This document shows, one piece after another, positions 11,343-21,500 of a stretch of 23,354 nt of DNA. The notes beneath the pieces were generated by a model that ran no database searches, was not told the DNA's origin, and worked only from the letters and a program-made list of their open reading frames with translations. Every line of letters begins with the position of its first letter. Position 1 is the first letter of the stretch. This stretch comes from Hypsibius dujardini (Eukaryota; Tardigrada; Eutardigrada; Parachela; Hypsibiidae): the NCBI GenBank assembly GCA_001579985.1, contig LRSR01010857.1:1-23354 (forward strand), given 5' to 3'. A program made the position numbers and the translations under genes.

Positions 11343-12010
11343 GTGTTTTGGGTATACGGATAGAACCAGGTCTAGTAAAACTTTGCTGGATTAGGGAAAG
11401 TGCTGAATGATTCCTTGCAAATCCTAACAGAATCGTTTGAAAAATTCCCTACAACCATCAAATGTAACCGTTTCATTGGTGGCGGCAACTGTTTCCTGTC
11501 TCCCTTTCACTTTAGCAGTACTAGAACATCGCTCGTCTTCCGTTCAGTCTAGCCCATAAACGTTTCAAAATTTTATAATTGTAATGCGTACCTTTTTTGA
11601 AGACCATAAAAAATTATTTAACGAGGGCAAGTTTTGCACAAAACAGTGACAGTCTTTTCGGAATGTTCTCCACAAACATGATTCTGACACATCGAACACA
11701 CTATCTATGATTGACGCACAGGGCAGTGAACGCAGTGTTTTTTCTTCTCCGCGGACGACAAGGAAGATTTAGATTTGCCAGGGATCTCGTTCTGCTCAAA
11801 AGGCTTCTCCTTTCCAATCATCGTGACAATCGTCCGTTTTACACTCAACGACAAGTTTGGGATCTTTGAGCGCGTAGACTCAACGAACGGCTTCACCAGG
11901 TCTCTCCCCAACTCCTTGAGAAACGCGGAACGGCGACGAGATGTTTTGTTATTCCACCCAGGATTCAGTTCAGTCCAGATGATATAGGCATTGAGGGCCG
12001 AGATATCAAT

Positions 12011-12228
12011 CTGAAAAAAGATACAATTTGTCATTGAATCGATCAATCAACGGCGACATGACATAAGTAAGCAGCGCCCCGTGAACCGCAAATTCAATCG
12101 ATCAATCAACAAAATCAAAACAAGAAAACACCGTACACAATCGATCAATCAAGCGAAACTAACAATTGAATAACATCGTGGTTTTTTTCTAGCAAACAAA
12201 CGGGCCACAAAATAAGTGCATTGCTTAC
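12011..12228 (-). other. Intron of the piggyBac transposase
   Basis: GTAAGC...TTTTTTCAG, phase 0. Removing it rejoins the family-conserved run RRWPMAFFYDM to IDISALNAYIIW. It contains the three-copy repeat listed next. Confidence 0.85.
12036..12153. repeat. Three spaced copies of AATCGATCAATCAA inside the transposase intron
   Basis: Near-identical copies lie at 12036-12051, 12095-12110 and 12138-12153, spaced 59 and 43 bases apart. On the transcribed strand each reads TTGATTGATCGATT. A degenerate relative (CAATCAACCGATCAATTG) starts at 13197, in an intron of the neighbouring small gene. Confidence 0.85.
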
Positions 12229-12925
12229 CATATCGTAAAAAAAGGCCATGGGCCATCGGCGGAGTCTTTCGACGGACGCTGTAGGTACCGACCAGTTGAT
12301 CCAGAGTGTCCACACCAGACTTCGTAGCATTGTACACCTTGAAAATTTCCGGCTTTTGTTCCTCCATCTTCGTATCGACTGCGGCATTGTGGTGTTGCGA
12401 ACTCAGAAGAATCACACATTTACGGGGGCGACAGACGTATGACACCAACGTGAGTTCCTTGGTAAATCCAAAAATGCTGGAAAAGAGGGGGCGGTCCTTC
12501 AGGGGTCCGGGTAAAAAGTTTCGGGGAATTTCTCCCCGATTTTTCCGGATGGTGACGACGAGGGTTATGTTCCGCAAAAGTAACTCTTCTGCAAGCTCAA
12601 CGCTCGTAAAAAAATTGTCCGTGGTTAGGTTTCTTCCAGATTCCTTTCTCAGATAGTCTATCAAACGCATTCAACGAGTATAACGCGTCGTCGTCATCAG
12701 AAAAATCTCCGTCAGACCACTCATCATCGAGTTCCTCGATTTCCTCCGCTGGTTCGTCTGGCTCAGCCAAAATCTCTTCATCATCTGCCGGAATGTCATC
12801 ATCCTCGCTAGCACTATCTTCTTCCACAAATTCAGACATCAAAGAAACTCAAATAAGCTAAATTTTTTCACAGACAAAAAAAATTCATAGAGAGCAATTT
12901 ATTCTGGCAGGGGTCGGGAAGGAGC

Positions 12926-13078
12926 TTATTCAGGGGTCCAGTCCACAGTCGAGAGCTGCGACAGCGAAACCTTCAAGGTTCCTCTTTCGCTTCCAGGGGA
13001 GACTGTTCCACCGTACATTCGTCGGACGTATGCCAGCACAGGATCGGGATAGATCAAGACGATTTTAGTTACACGTCC
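12926..13078 (-). CDS. Small transposon-borne gene, exon 3
   Basis: Acceptor ATCTTTTTCAG before base 13078, phase 0. Fifty codons, then TAA at 12928-12926. Confidence 0.65.
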   Translation of the reverse strand, partial: GRVTKIVLIYPDPVLAYVRRMYGGTVSPGSERGTLKVSLSQLSTVDWTPE

Positions 13079-13479
13079 CTGAAAAAGATATTCCTTGTTG
13101 GGATTTTGAGGGCGGAGCATAGGCAGCACATCTCAGCTTGTCCTGCTCTGAATGATTGACTGATCAACTAGGTTTCAGCAGTAAACAGACACACTGCAAT
13201 CAACCGATCAATTGAAGAAACTAACCAGTATCTTGAAACTCATAGCTTGGTAGATGGAAAAGCGTGCCTCCGATCCCATCTTCCCACTGCCAAAATGCGC
13301 CACAATGTCCAGAAAGTCTTCCGGAAATTTCAGACTGCGATAAGAGCAAAAACAAATACGGACAAACGAATTAAAATAAATTGGGGCAAATTTTCTCATG
13401 GTGAGCAATTCAAGATGGCGAAATCATTTCACCCTTCCGCACGAAACGCCACCCGCAATACTCCAGCGTGATCAGGCAT
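12926..13479 (-). CDS. Small three-exon gene carried inside the piggyBac element, unknown function
   Basis: Exons 13479-13433, 13334-13226 and 13078-12926 join in matching phases (2/2, then 0/0) to an open frame of 102 residues ending TAA. The introns are 98 and 147 bases with GTGAAA...CGCAG and GTTAGT...TTTTCAG borders. The protein starts MPDHAGVLRVAFRAEG and has a mixed charged/hydrophobic middle (FPEDFLDIVAHFGSGKMG). It then has a likely strand segment (VTKIVLIYPDPVLAYVRRMY) and ends LSTVDWTPE. No signal peptide, membrane helix, Cys cluster or known motif is seen. It ends 86 bases before the transposase ATG, on the same strand, inside the terminal repeats. Unlike the transposase it has no visible lesion. 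It could be a second transposon ORF, a captured host gene fragment, or an upstream transposase exon set. Family not recognised. Confidence 0.6.
13226..13334 (-). CDS. Small transposon-borne gene, exon 2
   Basis: Acceptor CTTATCGCAG before base 13334. One base completes the split Gly codon, then 36 codons follow to donor GTTAGT (phase 0). Confidence 0.62.
13433..13479 (-). CDS. Small transposon-borne gene, exon 1
   Basis: ATG at 13479, 15 codons plus two bases, ending GCGGAAGG before donor GTGAAA. Confidence 0.55.
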
Positions 13480-14018
13480 GATGTCGTTTTTGGATTATTG
13501 ACAGTGGATAAGGGCAAGTAATACAATTTTTATAAACTGCCTAAAATGGCGCCGCTGACGAAGAATAGAAAAAAGCCGTCAAATGAGTTATGACAGTTAC
13601 GATATGTCAGTTATACGTTACTCGCTGTGGTTACTCGCAGTGGTAGCGCAGTGAATCATTAGGCAGAGTTCTAACCTTTTCCTAATCGTTACTAAATTTT
13701 AACTCCACTTGTATTCACTCGAATATTGCAATACCAGTTTTAACAGATGACCTAAGGACCAGTCTCAAGCCCCTTATTTTTTTTTATACTGCGAAAAAAC
13801 ATGTCGGCACGTGGGATTGGATGTTCTTCGGACGGTCCAAGTGTTAGCAAGGTGGTGCTAAGTAGGTTCCTACCCCTTCGAAAAGTATTTTTCAATTTTT
13901 TTTTTGAATCTGAATAAATATGTGGTAAAAATATCAAAGCAAAAAACCGCGAACGAAAAGACCCAGAACTCGCCCTGAAAATCGAATGTGACCGTCAAAT
14001 CTAGCAAGTGTATGCTAA
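13480..14018 (-). promoter_or_regulatory. 5' region of the piggyBac element
   Basis: Non-coding region between the right terminal repeat and the small gene, so expected to hold the element's promoter. It has a 13-base tandem duplication (GTTACTCGCTGTG at 13617-13629, GTTACTCGCAGTG at 13630-13642) and an AAAATGGCGCC motif near 13544. No TATA box was assigned. Confidence 0.4.
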
Positions 14019-14033
14019 CTGGTTCTCAGAGGG
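14019..14033 (-). repeat. piggyBac terminal inverted repeat, right
   Basis: Read on the minus strand: CCCTCTGAGAACCAG directly inside the right TTAA. It differs from the left end only at positions 8 and 9. Confidence 0.9.
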
Positions 14034-14037
14034 TTAA

Positions 14038-15732
14038 TTTACTGTAAAGTCCCAAAAGTGGTTCCCGGCCCTCAATACAGAATTCCTGGCAGGGCTGGAA
14101 CAACTGAAAGATAAGCCCAACGCTAAATTATGAAGTACTATGAGCCAAGCTACAGCAAAGAAGTCAGAGATTCAGTTGCGGATTGTGGCTGGCTTGGAAG
14201 GGATGGCAAGCCTGAGCTAGGTAGCAGAAAAAATACCCATCTCTTGGCCCGGCGCGGAGGCAATCTTCGACATATAGAAAGTTAACACTTCTAAATTTGG
14301 GGGTATGGGGTGGACAAAATCAGTTTAATCGTCGAAGTGAAGGTCACGTTCATAAATTCTGGATACCGTAATAGAAATAGCGTTACTTTCGGATTTTTCT
14401 CACATTACAAGTCTGTCTCAAAAGTATGCCATCTGCATGGTGGACCGACCATCCCATCGAGACGGGTGAAACAAGACATGTGGTCAACTGCGTCAACTGC
14501 AATCGGTGTAACTGCGGGCTTTCGTGTCCACCAAAAGTGTCCAGTCAAACTGTAGCTTCAATGACGGCCGGCATCCCATGTGGACAGTGGCTTCGTAAAC
14601 AGACTGAGATGAAGAGTTTGTTTGTTTAGAATCCTAATTCTAATGCACATGCTTTTACCTGATTGGGATAGCAGTCAGTCGGCTGGGGTATCATGATCGA
14701 AATTGTATCGGTAATCAGCGGCAACCCTGAAAGGAATTGCGGCAGGGTTCCCGTTTCCGAAAATGTTATTTGCAGTTGTGTTTCCACATTTAGTTAGTAC
14801 TTGTCTATCTGTTTGTTTGTCTGATTAATTGATTACGCCATCAATAATTCTCTTCTATAATTATTCAACCAACCGTAAAGACACACAGTCGTTATTTTTA
14901 TTTATTGTTAAGTTGATAATTAGTGTTGCATTGTTTAAATTAAATATTATGTCTTTTTATTGATATTTATTGAAAGCAACATATCTGTCTTATTGTCTGC
15001 TAAGTTATGTTGTATTTACCCCTTAAGATCATGGCAGATCTTTATTTACCATTCATAAAGTTTATCAACTGTCCAAATAGCTAGCGCGTACAATCGGTTT
15101 AAGCGAAGAGACCGGGCCAGTTCTTAGAATACAAAAACTCGATCCATGGCCAGACACGTTAAATTTATCGATAAAACTCAAGCACACCCAGTATAAAAAA
15201 CAGGCCTTTCACATTAAACGTGCCGCATAGCTTTTTGCTTCCGTCGTGCCACAACTAGTCCCGCAAGGTTTTTGTTTTCATCGGTGCATCTGCTGCTGTA
15301 ATCACTTGGAATTCCGGACGCGGAAGTGATATGCGTTTCCCGCCATTTCTCCTTCCCTGATGAGCACTTAATCGACAGGTTATTTCTCCATTTCACGCAT
15401 TCCTTCCTGGTTAATTACACTCTCGACACCAAAAGTCATAGTTCAGATCACACCGTCACTACTACCGATAAACATGTTATCATTGTTCATGGCCAGACAA
15501 GCTCAGGCCCGCGGCCACAACCTGTCGGCGCCGAGCTTTGTGTATGTGTATATACACAAAAATAATAATTTTATGTATATACCGTGCATACTTTCACCGT
15601 GAGTTACACAAGACCACCTTGAAGCCGGCCTGCTGGCCTTCAGGCAACCGGCTGATTCATTCAGACACAGGGCCGCACTGCAAATACACGTACCTCGAGT
15701 GCGATGGACCGTGATACAAGTTCAACTATATA
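14038..15732. other. Intergenic region between two transposons
   Basis: No gene assigned. A plus-strand frame at 14426-14629 encodes a short Cys-rich run (CVNCNRCNCGLSCPP) with no splice partners and may be chance. A TATA-box-like GTATAAAAAA lies at 15191-15200 with no clear gene downstream. A perfect 14-base palindrome TGTGTATATACACA is at 15545-15558. A GC-rich fold-back (GAAGCCGGCCTGCTGGCCTTC) begins near 15620. Confidence 0.4.
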
Positions 15733-15770
15733 CAGGGTCCACCACCAACATTTACTCAAGTTCAAAAGGG
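15733..15770 (+). repeat. mariner terminal inverted repeat, left
   Basis: Begins CAGGGTCCACCA and later contains TACTCAAGTT. It matches the right end closely with one single-base gap. Confidence 0.82.
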
Positions 15771-16434
15771 GTACGATAGAAATTGCGTGTGTTGATTTCA
15801 ACGTTCAAAACTAACAAAATGTGCAGGATAGAGTTCAGGTCATGTTGCAAACCAATAGATTATGAAAAATTTTGATGGGGAGCCTCTGGAGTTCGCCAAA
15901 TTAAAAACCTCATTTCTGACTATTGTGTAGCTTGATTGTTGATCGAATTGACATGAGGTTTTGCCGTCTCACAAGCTGAAATCGCAAAGCTAACCCACCA
16001 AGCAAACGTAGTGCATAGAGTAAGTAGAAATAAGAGCTTGCTTCTTTTCGTCAAAGCCGAAAGTAAATGGGAGAATCGTCGCATCAAGGGATTCCAAAAT
16101 TTATATGGAACAACTAACTGGTTAGGCGGCAAATACGAGGAGCACGCTGAAATGCTTGAAAGTTCATTTAAAAAAATGGACGACGAAATTTAATATCTGA
16201 AATTTTATTCGAAACCAGTAAGGTATTGTGAAAAGGAAATAAAAGTTTCAGTGAGAGTGGCCAACAACTGGCCAATGGGCAAACGCAATAGCGAAGCTCA
16301 CTTGTAAAAACGTGAACAATCAGTCGATCGATCATGCATCGTAATAAAAAAGCTTTCCGAAGCGCTGCCTTCAATGACTTTAAAAATTATTAATCCCCTC
16401 TTGAAGGTTTTAACCGTTTGACAGTAACTTTTAG

Positions 16435-16779
16435 AGGCGTCGCAAGACTGGACCTCGCATACTGGTTTTTTTGCAAGACAACGCTTCCTGTCACACTTCT
16501 GCACCAACAACGAAATTCCTAAAAAAGAAGGTACTTGCCACTCTTCCTCACCCGCCCTATAGTTCTGACCTTGCAACGTGCAACCTTTTTGGTTTTCCTA
16601 AATCGAAGAAAATTCTGAAGGGCAGGACTTTTTTAAATCAAAAAGAGTTGAAGGGGAAAGTGACGTCTGCACAGAACCAGCTCTTCAAGACTGGCTTTTT
16701 GTTTGTTTTCTAGCAATGGCTGGCCCGGCTAAAGAATTGCATTGAATGCAACGGAGATTATGTTGAGAGATTCCAGTGA
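16435..16779 (+). pseudogene. mariner transposase, C-terminal remnant
   Basis: The readable part begins after a TAG at 16432-16434 and contains LQDNASCH (second catalytic Asp at 16477-16479), LPHPPYSSDLA, and the C-terminal signature WLARLKNCIECNGDYVERF, ending TGA at 16777-16779. The third catalytic position, 34 residues after the second Asp, is Asn (AAC, 16582-16584) where the family has Asp (usual context LAPCD; here LATCN). An in-frame TAG at 16711-16713 also interrupts it. Any one of these would disable the enzyme. The N-terminal DNA-binding half could not be reconstructed. Confidence 0.85.
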
Positions 16780-17160
16780 AATATTGTTTATAGGTTGCAA
16801 ATAAAAAAAAAAGATAAAAATGGACTTTCAATCATTTCAGCATGCCTCTCGTATTTTTTTTAAAATTGCTAATGCTGTGAATAAGCGAAGACACATAGTT
16901 TAGTTGAACCCTTAAATATGTAAATAAGATGTACTAAGCAGTTATTTGTGAAATGGGATCGAGAAATGTATATTCTGGAAGAGCAAGGCCAGATTCTGGC
17001 CGAACTTAGCGGGCTTAAAATTGCCAGCATTGCAAAAAAAGCACCGACTATGTTCACTGAACTTTTTATGACTCAAATTTGTATGAAATTCAACTCACCT
17101 GGACATCTGCTTTTGAGAGAACTTAAGGGCTTTGAGCAACGGTCAAATTTCAAAACGGAG

Positions 17161-17198
17161 ACCCATTCAAATTTGAGTACATATCATGGTGGACCCTG
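17161..17198 (-). repeat. mariner terminal inverted repeat, right
   Basis: Read on the minus strand it begins CAGGGTCCACCA and later contains TACTCAAATT, the inverse of the left end. Confidence 0.82.
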
Positions 17199-17200
17199 TA

Positions 17201-18536
17201 CATGTACTTCACCTTGTACTATACTGTTTGAAAGTACCATGACGTAGCGTTTGGCGGCTACGTTAATTCACGAAATAAGAAATCAATAATACAAGGAACA
17301 ATCGGTAATCTATGAAGTAGAACATCGTCAGTTGCAAGTTTTTGTTTACTCAATGACTGAAGGACTAGCAAAGTCGTAGTTAGTCATACATATCCGGTGT
17401 GGAATGCGGATTGACAATTTAATATTTTCTCTATCAGTTTTATCAATATAAATAAAGTGATCTCCATACGTATTTTACTTTTGTTTACTCCAGATAATTT
17501 GTTTGGAATATTGTGTGTAATAGCGTCTGCTGATCGTTCTGATTTTCTTCGCAGTTTTTTGCGACATATCTTAACAATTCCAATTTTATCTGCTTCCAGG
17601 TAAGGGCTTTTTTCGTCTGCGTATGAAAAAGCTTAAGATCTCACACTAGCCCCTTTCCTAATCCTAATGTCTTACACCCATGCAAACCAATTCGTTCCGC
17701 GTGAGGTTGTTTGCGTCGGCGTGTACGACGAGCCTTTTCTAAAGAAGTGCTGCAACCGTTTACATCAATGCTTGTCGTGTGTCCGGTCAATAATGGAGTC
17801 TGCTCGCGCGCGTTCTCCGCCGATGTGGGTCAACGTGTAGGCCTTGATATCTCTCGACAAAACTGCCCAGACGACGACAGAAAAGCGAGAACTTACTCAG
17901 CTGTGTGTGTTGCTTGTGTATGAGAGAGGTGTAAAGTACCTGCTTAACGAACTTATGCGTTCACATTGCGCGAGCGATAGACAAAAAGCCAACCGTTCGC
18001 TTCACCCACACATACACACACACACAATTTTTTGCATTTGCGTACCCGGATTAATATTGTATGAGCGGTTTGATTTTTTTGCCTTTCCGCATTGTTGTGG
18101 GTGAGAGGCCTTGATTGACCGCTTCGTAGTACATAACAGACATGCCTGATACTATTAACTGCGATTAGTCTTTAAGTTATTGTTCTGTTCTCAGCACAAA
18201 GCATGGGTCAGAAATAATGTTTTCTACTGCGCGTTTTGAGGAAACATGATGCAGAATGCTCGTGACGGATTATCTAGATGGAATTAGCTGCTGTCATGAG
18301 TTGCGAATTATGAATTGGCAAACACTCTTCTCATAACTGCCCAGACCGACGCTATATTACCCCATTGTCATTATACTTTCATTCATCAAATATTTCTTTT
18401 GATTCTCTTGACTATATCACAGATTTTCCAAACTTCGGATGCAACAAGAGCGGCTTGGACGTTTGGACAACAAAAGTACTTGTTTGTTGTAATTCTCACC
18501 TGTTGGACACGAAGCCACCCATATTCCATTGCCGAC
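17201..18536. other. Upstream region of the peroxidase gene
   Basis: No coding gene assigned. An acceptor-like TTCTTCGCAG (17545-17554) followed 45 bases later by a strong donor CAGGTAAGG near 17600 could mark a non-coding 5' exon, but this is unproved. A CA microsatellite with one interruption lies at 18007-18026. The promoter of the peroxidase gene is expected here. Confidence 0.4.
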
Positions 18537-18550
18537 ATGGCTCGCAATTA
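18537..18550 (+). CDS. Peroxidase exon 1 (coding part, 14 bases)
   Basis: GCCGACATGG is a good start context. Four codons (MARN) plus two bases precede donor GTAAGTGAT. The split codon (TA|T) gives Tyr and leads straight into a hydrophobic core in exon 2, completing a signal peptide. The 5' UTR extent is unknown. Confidence 0.6.
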
Positions 18551-21500
18551 GTAAGTGATGCCAGTTTGTTAGCCTCTTTGATTCCTCAATATGACGAGCG
18601 ATGACGTTAGATTGCGTAGGAAATCTTTTTGAACTAAAGCAACAAACTATTAAAATTTGATTACATCCAGGATGTTAACACACCCAGAGGCTCGTTCAGG
18701 GTCCTTAAAGGTTGGAACCAGGACCCCTCACGGTAGTGCCAGGGGGCAAAATGATTTTTATTTAAAAATGAGCCCAAAATTGGGCCTCTTATCTCTCATC
18801 ATTTTGAAACTTGTGGGGGTCTGAGGGTCTGATTTCCAGTAATGTTGCCTATTTGCTCACACCCCTGACCCTAGGATGAAGGGTTTTGGTTCCGACCTGT
18901 ATATACCCTAAACAAGCCTCTGTATACACCCTTCTGATTTTTATACGAAATTAACTTTTCCATTGTTTCTAAAATAGGTAAGTCTGGTTATTTGGCAAAT
19001 TTTCCGTACATAAAAAAATCGTGTTATGATTCCAAAATAAATCTTCTGCTTAACTAGATACTGAACGCTTTTGTTAAATGGTGTCAAGGTATTGGTATTA
19101 AATTTTGCTTAATAAACTTTTTCCGCAAATGAATTCGTTCGTTGGATAATATTTTGTATACTCAAATTGAGTCGTGTCGATATTCACTCGAGTTAAATTC
19201 ATATCTTAATTTTTACTTGTAATCTGAAATAAAAGCAAATCGTGGCCTTTTTCCTTTATTAGTTCTTTATTATTTCTATCGCTTATGAGCAGTGATCATG
19301 TCGGAAAATACAGAAACAGTCATATGCGAGGTAGCAATTGGTCATCCGGGTCTCCTATATTTACAATGTCATCATTTGTGATCAATTACGTTTTTCGCTT
19401 TTCAGTCTCCTTAAAATGTGGATATTCCTCTTTCTCGGCTCTATTCCGGCCGAGAACCAATTTTTTCAGCAATTTGCTGAGGACACTCCTGCAACTACGC
19501 CCGAAGCCTTTCCCGCGCCCTTCTCCAGCGAACTTATCGACAAAATCAAAGCACTCAAAGCGACAGGCAGCAGTAGTAACAAGGATCGCACAGCCCGTGT
19601 CGTCAACCCACCCGCACGCTCTCACAGCGCCAACTCCTTCCGCGGATCTCTTCCGACCGTTCCTCTGCCCGAAGCACGCGACTTTTTCAACACCGATGAG
19701 GGTAGTGACAATGAGGATTCCATCTCATCAGATGTTGCCCCATCCGCAGACAACGAAGCCCCAACCACACCACAGGTCGTAACAACTCGCAGGTAATTTA
19801 TGAGTTACTTTGAATATATGGTTAATTTTTCTGACACAATTATATTCATACGCAATATTTCATAAATAATATTATTAAGGTTTTATTGATACTAAACTCG
19901 CACCTTTATGTGCGACTTCTTCTAAAACGTAAAGCTCAACTTCATTTGAAACTTGTGCATATAAACGTTTCGCGACTCAGAAAAATTTAATTCTTGAAGT
20001 GAGAACAGTCAGTTAAACCTAGACGTGTTTTCTTAGCAATTAAATTAGTTTTTTGTCGCAAGGAAAAAGTTGTCACTGGCACTGACCCGTCATATTATTT
20101 TAATTTTCAGCACAGATAAAATATAATTCATGCATTGATACTAAGAAGATGTGACCAAAACAGTAAGCATTGTAATGCTCGATCTGACTTTAGAAATTTA
20201 TCAAAGGTGAAGGCCTCGCGCAAGAGATAAATATTCATCTGCAAACTGCAAACATAGTAATATTCAAACAAAATAAATTATTTGTTATAAAATAAAAAAA
20301 TATACTTCAGCTAATACATAATTATGCTTTTGGCTGATTTTAATTGTCAAATAATACATAAGATGTATGTATTAGATTTTATTATATATTTATTTATTGT
20401 ATGTATTAGATGAATGTACTACGTTTAAATGATATTTATTTAAAATATATTTAATCATCACTATATCCAGGCCATTTCATGGTTTCCCCCCGAAAGAGAC
20501 GAAACTGGTTCGACTACAATCCATCAATCCGGTGAAAGCCCCGATGACGGCCTCACTGTCGCGACCATTTGTTGCGTTGGACGACACCGCCACTGGGGAA
20601 ATTGTCCAGAAAGTGAAAGCCGTGGGTGCGTTGAATCGATTGACCGTTCAGTTGGCGTCAACGCGCAGGCGACGAACGAAGACGACGACGACCTTGGCGC
20701 CAACAACGACAACAAGGGCTACAACGACAACATTAAGTGAGGATGAGCAGGATGCAGACGCCAGTACCGGTAAGGGTGGGGGTTATGTTAATGCAAAGCT
20801 TCAGGCTTTGCTTCGACAAAAAATAACTGACAGCTGGGTCATTCCCCATGAATTTGTCAACCCTCAACAAATAGGATTTCCGATTGTTATTTTCGGTTGA
20901 CAAAAGGAAATATTTTCACGAAAGCGGTAACTCAAATGAGCTGTGGGTCATCATTGGCCTGGTATTTTTTCGCGAACAAATTGTTAAATTATTAATCACC
21001 GTCGGCGACGCTGTTTCATCTTCTTGGAAGCTTATTGGGCTAACCTCTGAGAAAAAAAATTCTCTAGGTAAACGTAATACCGCAAACATGATGCCTAACA
21101 TTAAAAATACTGTAATCGAAGGAACACCGCACATAAACTTTTTAATTACTTATCAGCAATATTAGTATAAACAAAATAAATAAAGATAAATAGCAAATGC
21201 CTGAATTACTGAGCTTATGACATTTTGGCATTTTGGCATCTGGATGACTTAAGAAAGACAAAATTTAACTACTGATATTGGAACAAACTTTTTTTGTTTT
21301 GCACACACTGCAGAAGATAATGTTATTAAAATAAAATAGATGGTCTTTCGAAGGATAATTAATCTATAAAATAAATTGTGTTTGATGCTTTATTGTAAGT
21401 GGAAAAGGGCGATTATGATCTTCCCATAAATGAAATTTAAAATTTTGTCTAATCAAGCAAGTCGGGTATCGCCGCAATGTGCCGTGCTCTGTAGAAATGA

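Larger units (their letters stand above)
11618..12839 (-). pseudogene. piggyBac transposase, broken
   Basis: Starts at ATG 12839 with an acidic N-terminus (EFVEEDSASEDDD...), typical of the family. Near 12670 the frame jumps straight to the middle of the catalytic domain (RNLTTDNFFTS, holding the first catalytic Asp by homology), so about 180 residues of the usual protein are absent. It then keeps KSGVDTLDQL (third catalytic Asp region). A one-base frameshift near 12262 interrupts the join to RRWPMAFFYDM. A 218-base intron (12228-12011) with GTAAGC donor and TTTTTTCAG acceptor is in phase with IDISALNAYIIW. The C-terminal cysteine-rich zinc-binding region (CVHC, CSMC, HVCGEH, CKTC) is split by an in-frame TAG at 11707-11705; its original stop is TAA 11620-11618. 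Three independent lesions mean no full protein. Confidence 0.9.
11324..14037 (-). mobile_element. piggyBac-family DNA transposon with TTAA target duplications
   Basis: TTAA occurs at 11324-11327 and 14034-14037, exactly flanking a 2706-base segment that begins CCCTCTGGTAACCAG and ends with the inverse of CCCTCTGAGAACCAG (13 of 15 match). TTAA duplication and CCC-type ends are hallmarks of piggyBac elements, which excise and insert by a DDD transposase. Inside, on the minus strand, are the remains of a piggyBac transposase (11618-12839) and a separate intact-looking small gene (12926-13479). The coding order implies transcription from the 14033 end toward the 11328 end. This copy cannot make an active transposase, although its ends look usable by a transposase supplied elsewhere. 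Confidence 0.93.
15733..17198 (+). mobile_element. mariner-type DNA transposon, inactive
   Basis: A 1466-base segment flanked by TA (15731-15732 and 17199-17200), with long inverted ends beginning CAGGGTCCACCA. TA duplication, size and a transposase of the mariner type (HPPYSSDLA motif) place it in Tc1/mariner. Its coding region is heavily decayed upstream of about 16435. Confidence 0.85.

Noticed and set aside
14409-14434. CAAGTCTGTCTCAAAAGTATG resembling a Tc1/mariner end
   Set aside because: No inverted partner or TA-bounded element could be found.
16948-17247. 99-codon plus-strand frame at the end of the mariner element
   Set aside because: It runs through the terminal repeat and past the TA target site, so it cannot be a transposon gene as it stands; no family match.
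19285-19782. 165-codon plus-strand frame rich in Pro/His/Ser
   Set aside because: Overlaps peroxidase exon 2 in another frame; the other frame carries the matched splice phases and signal peptide.
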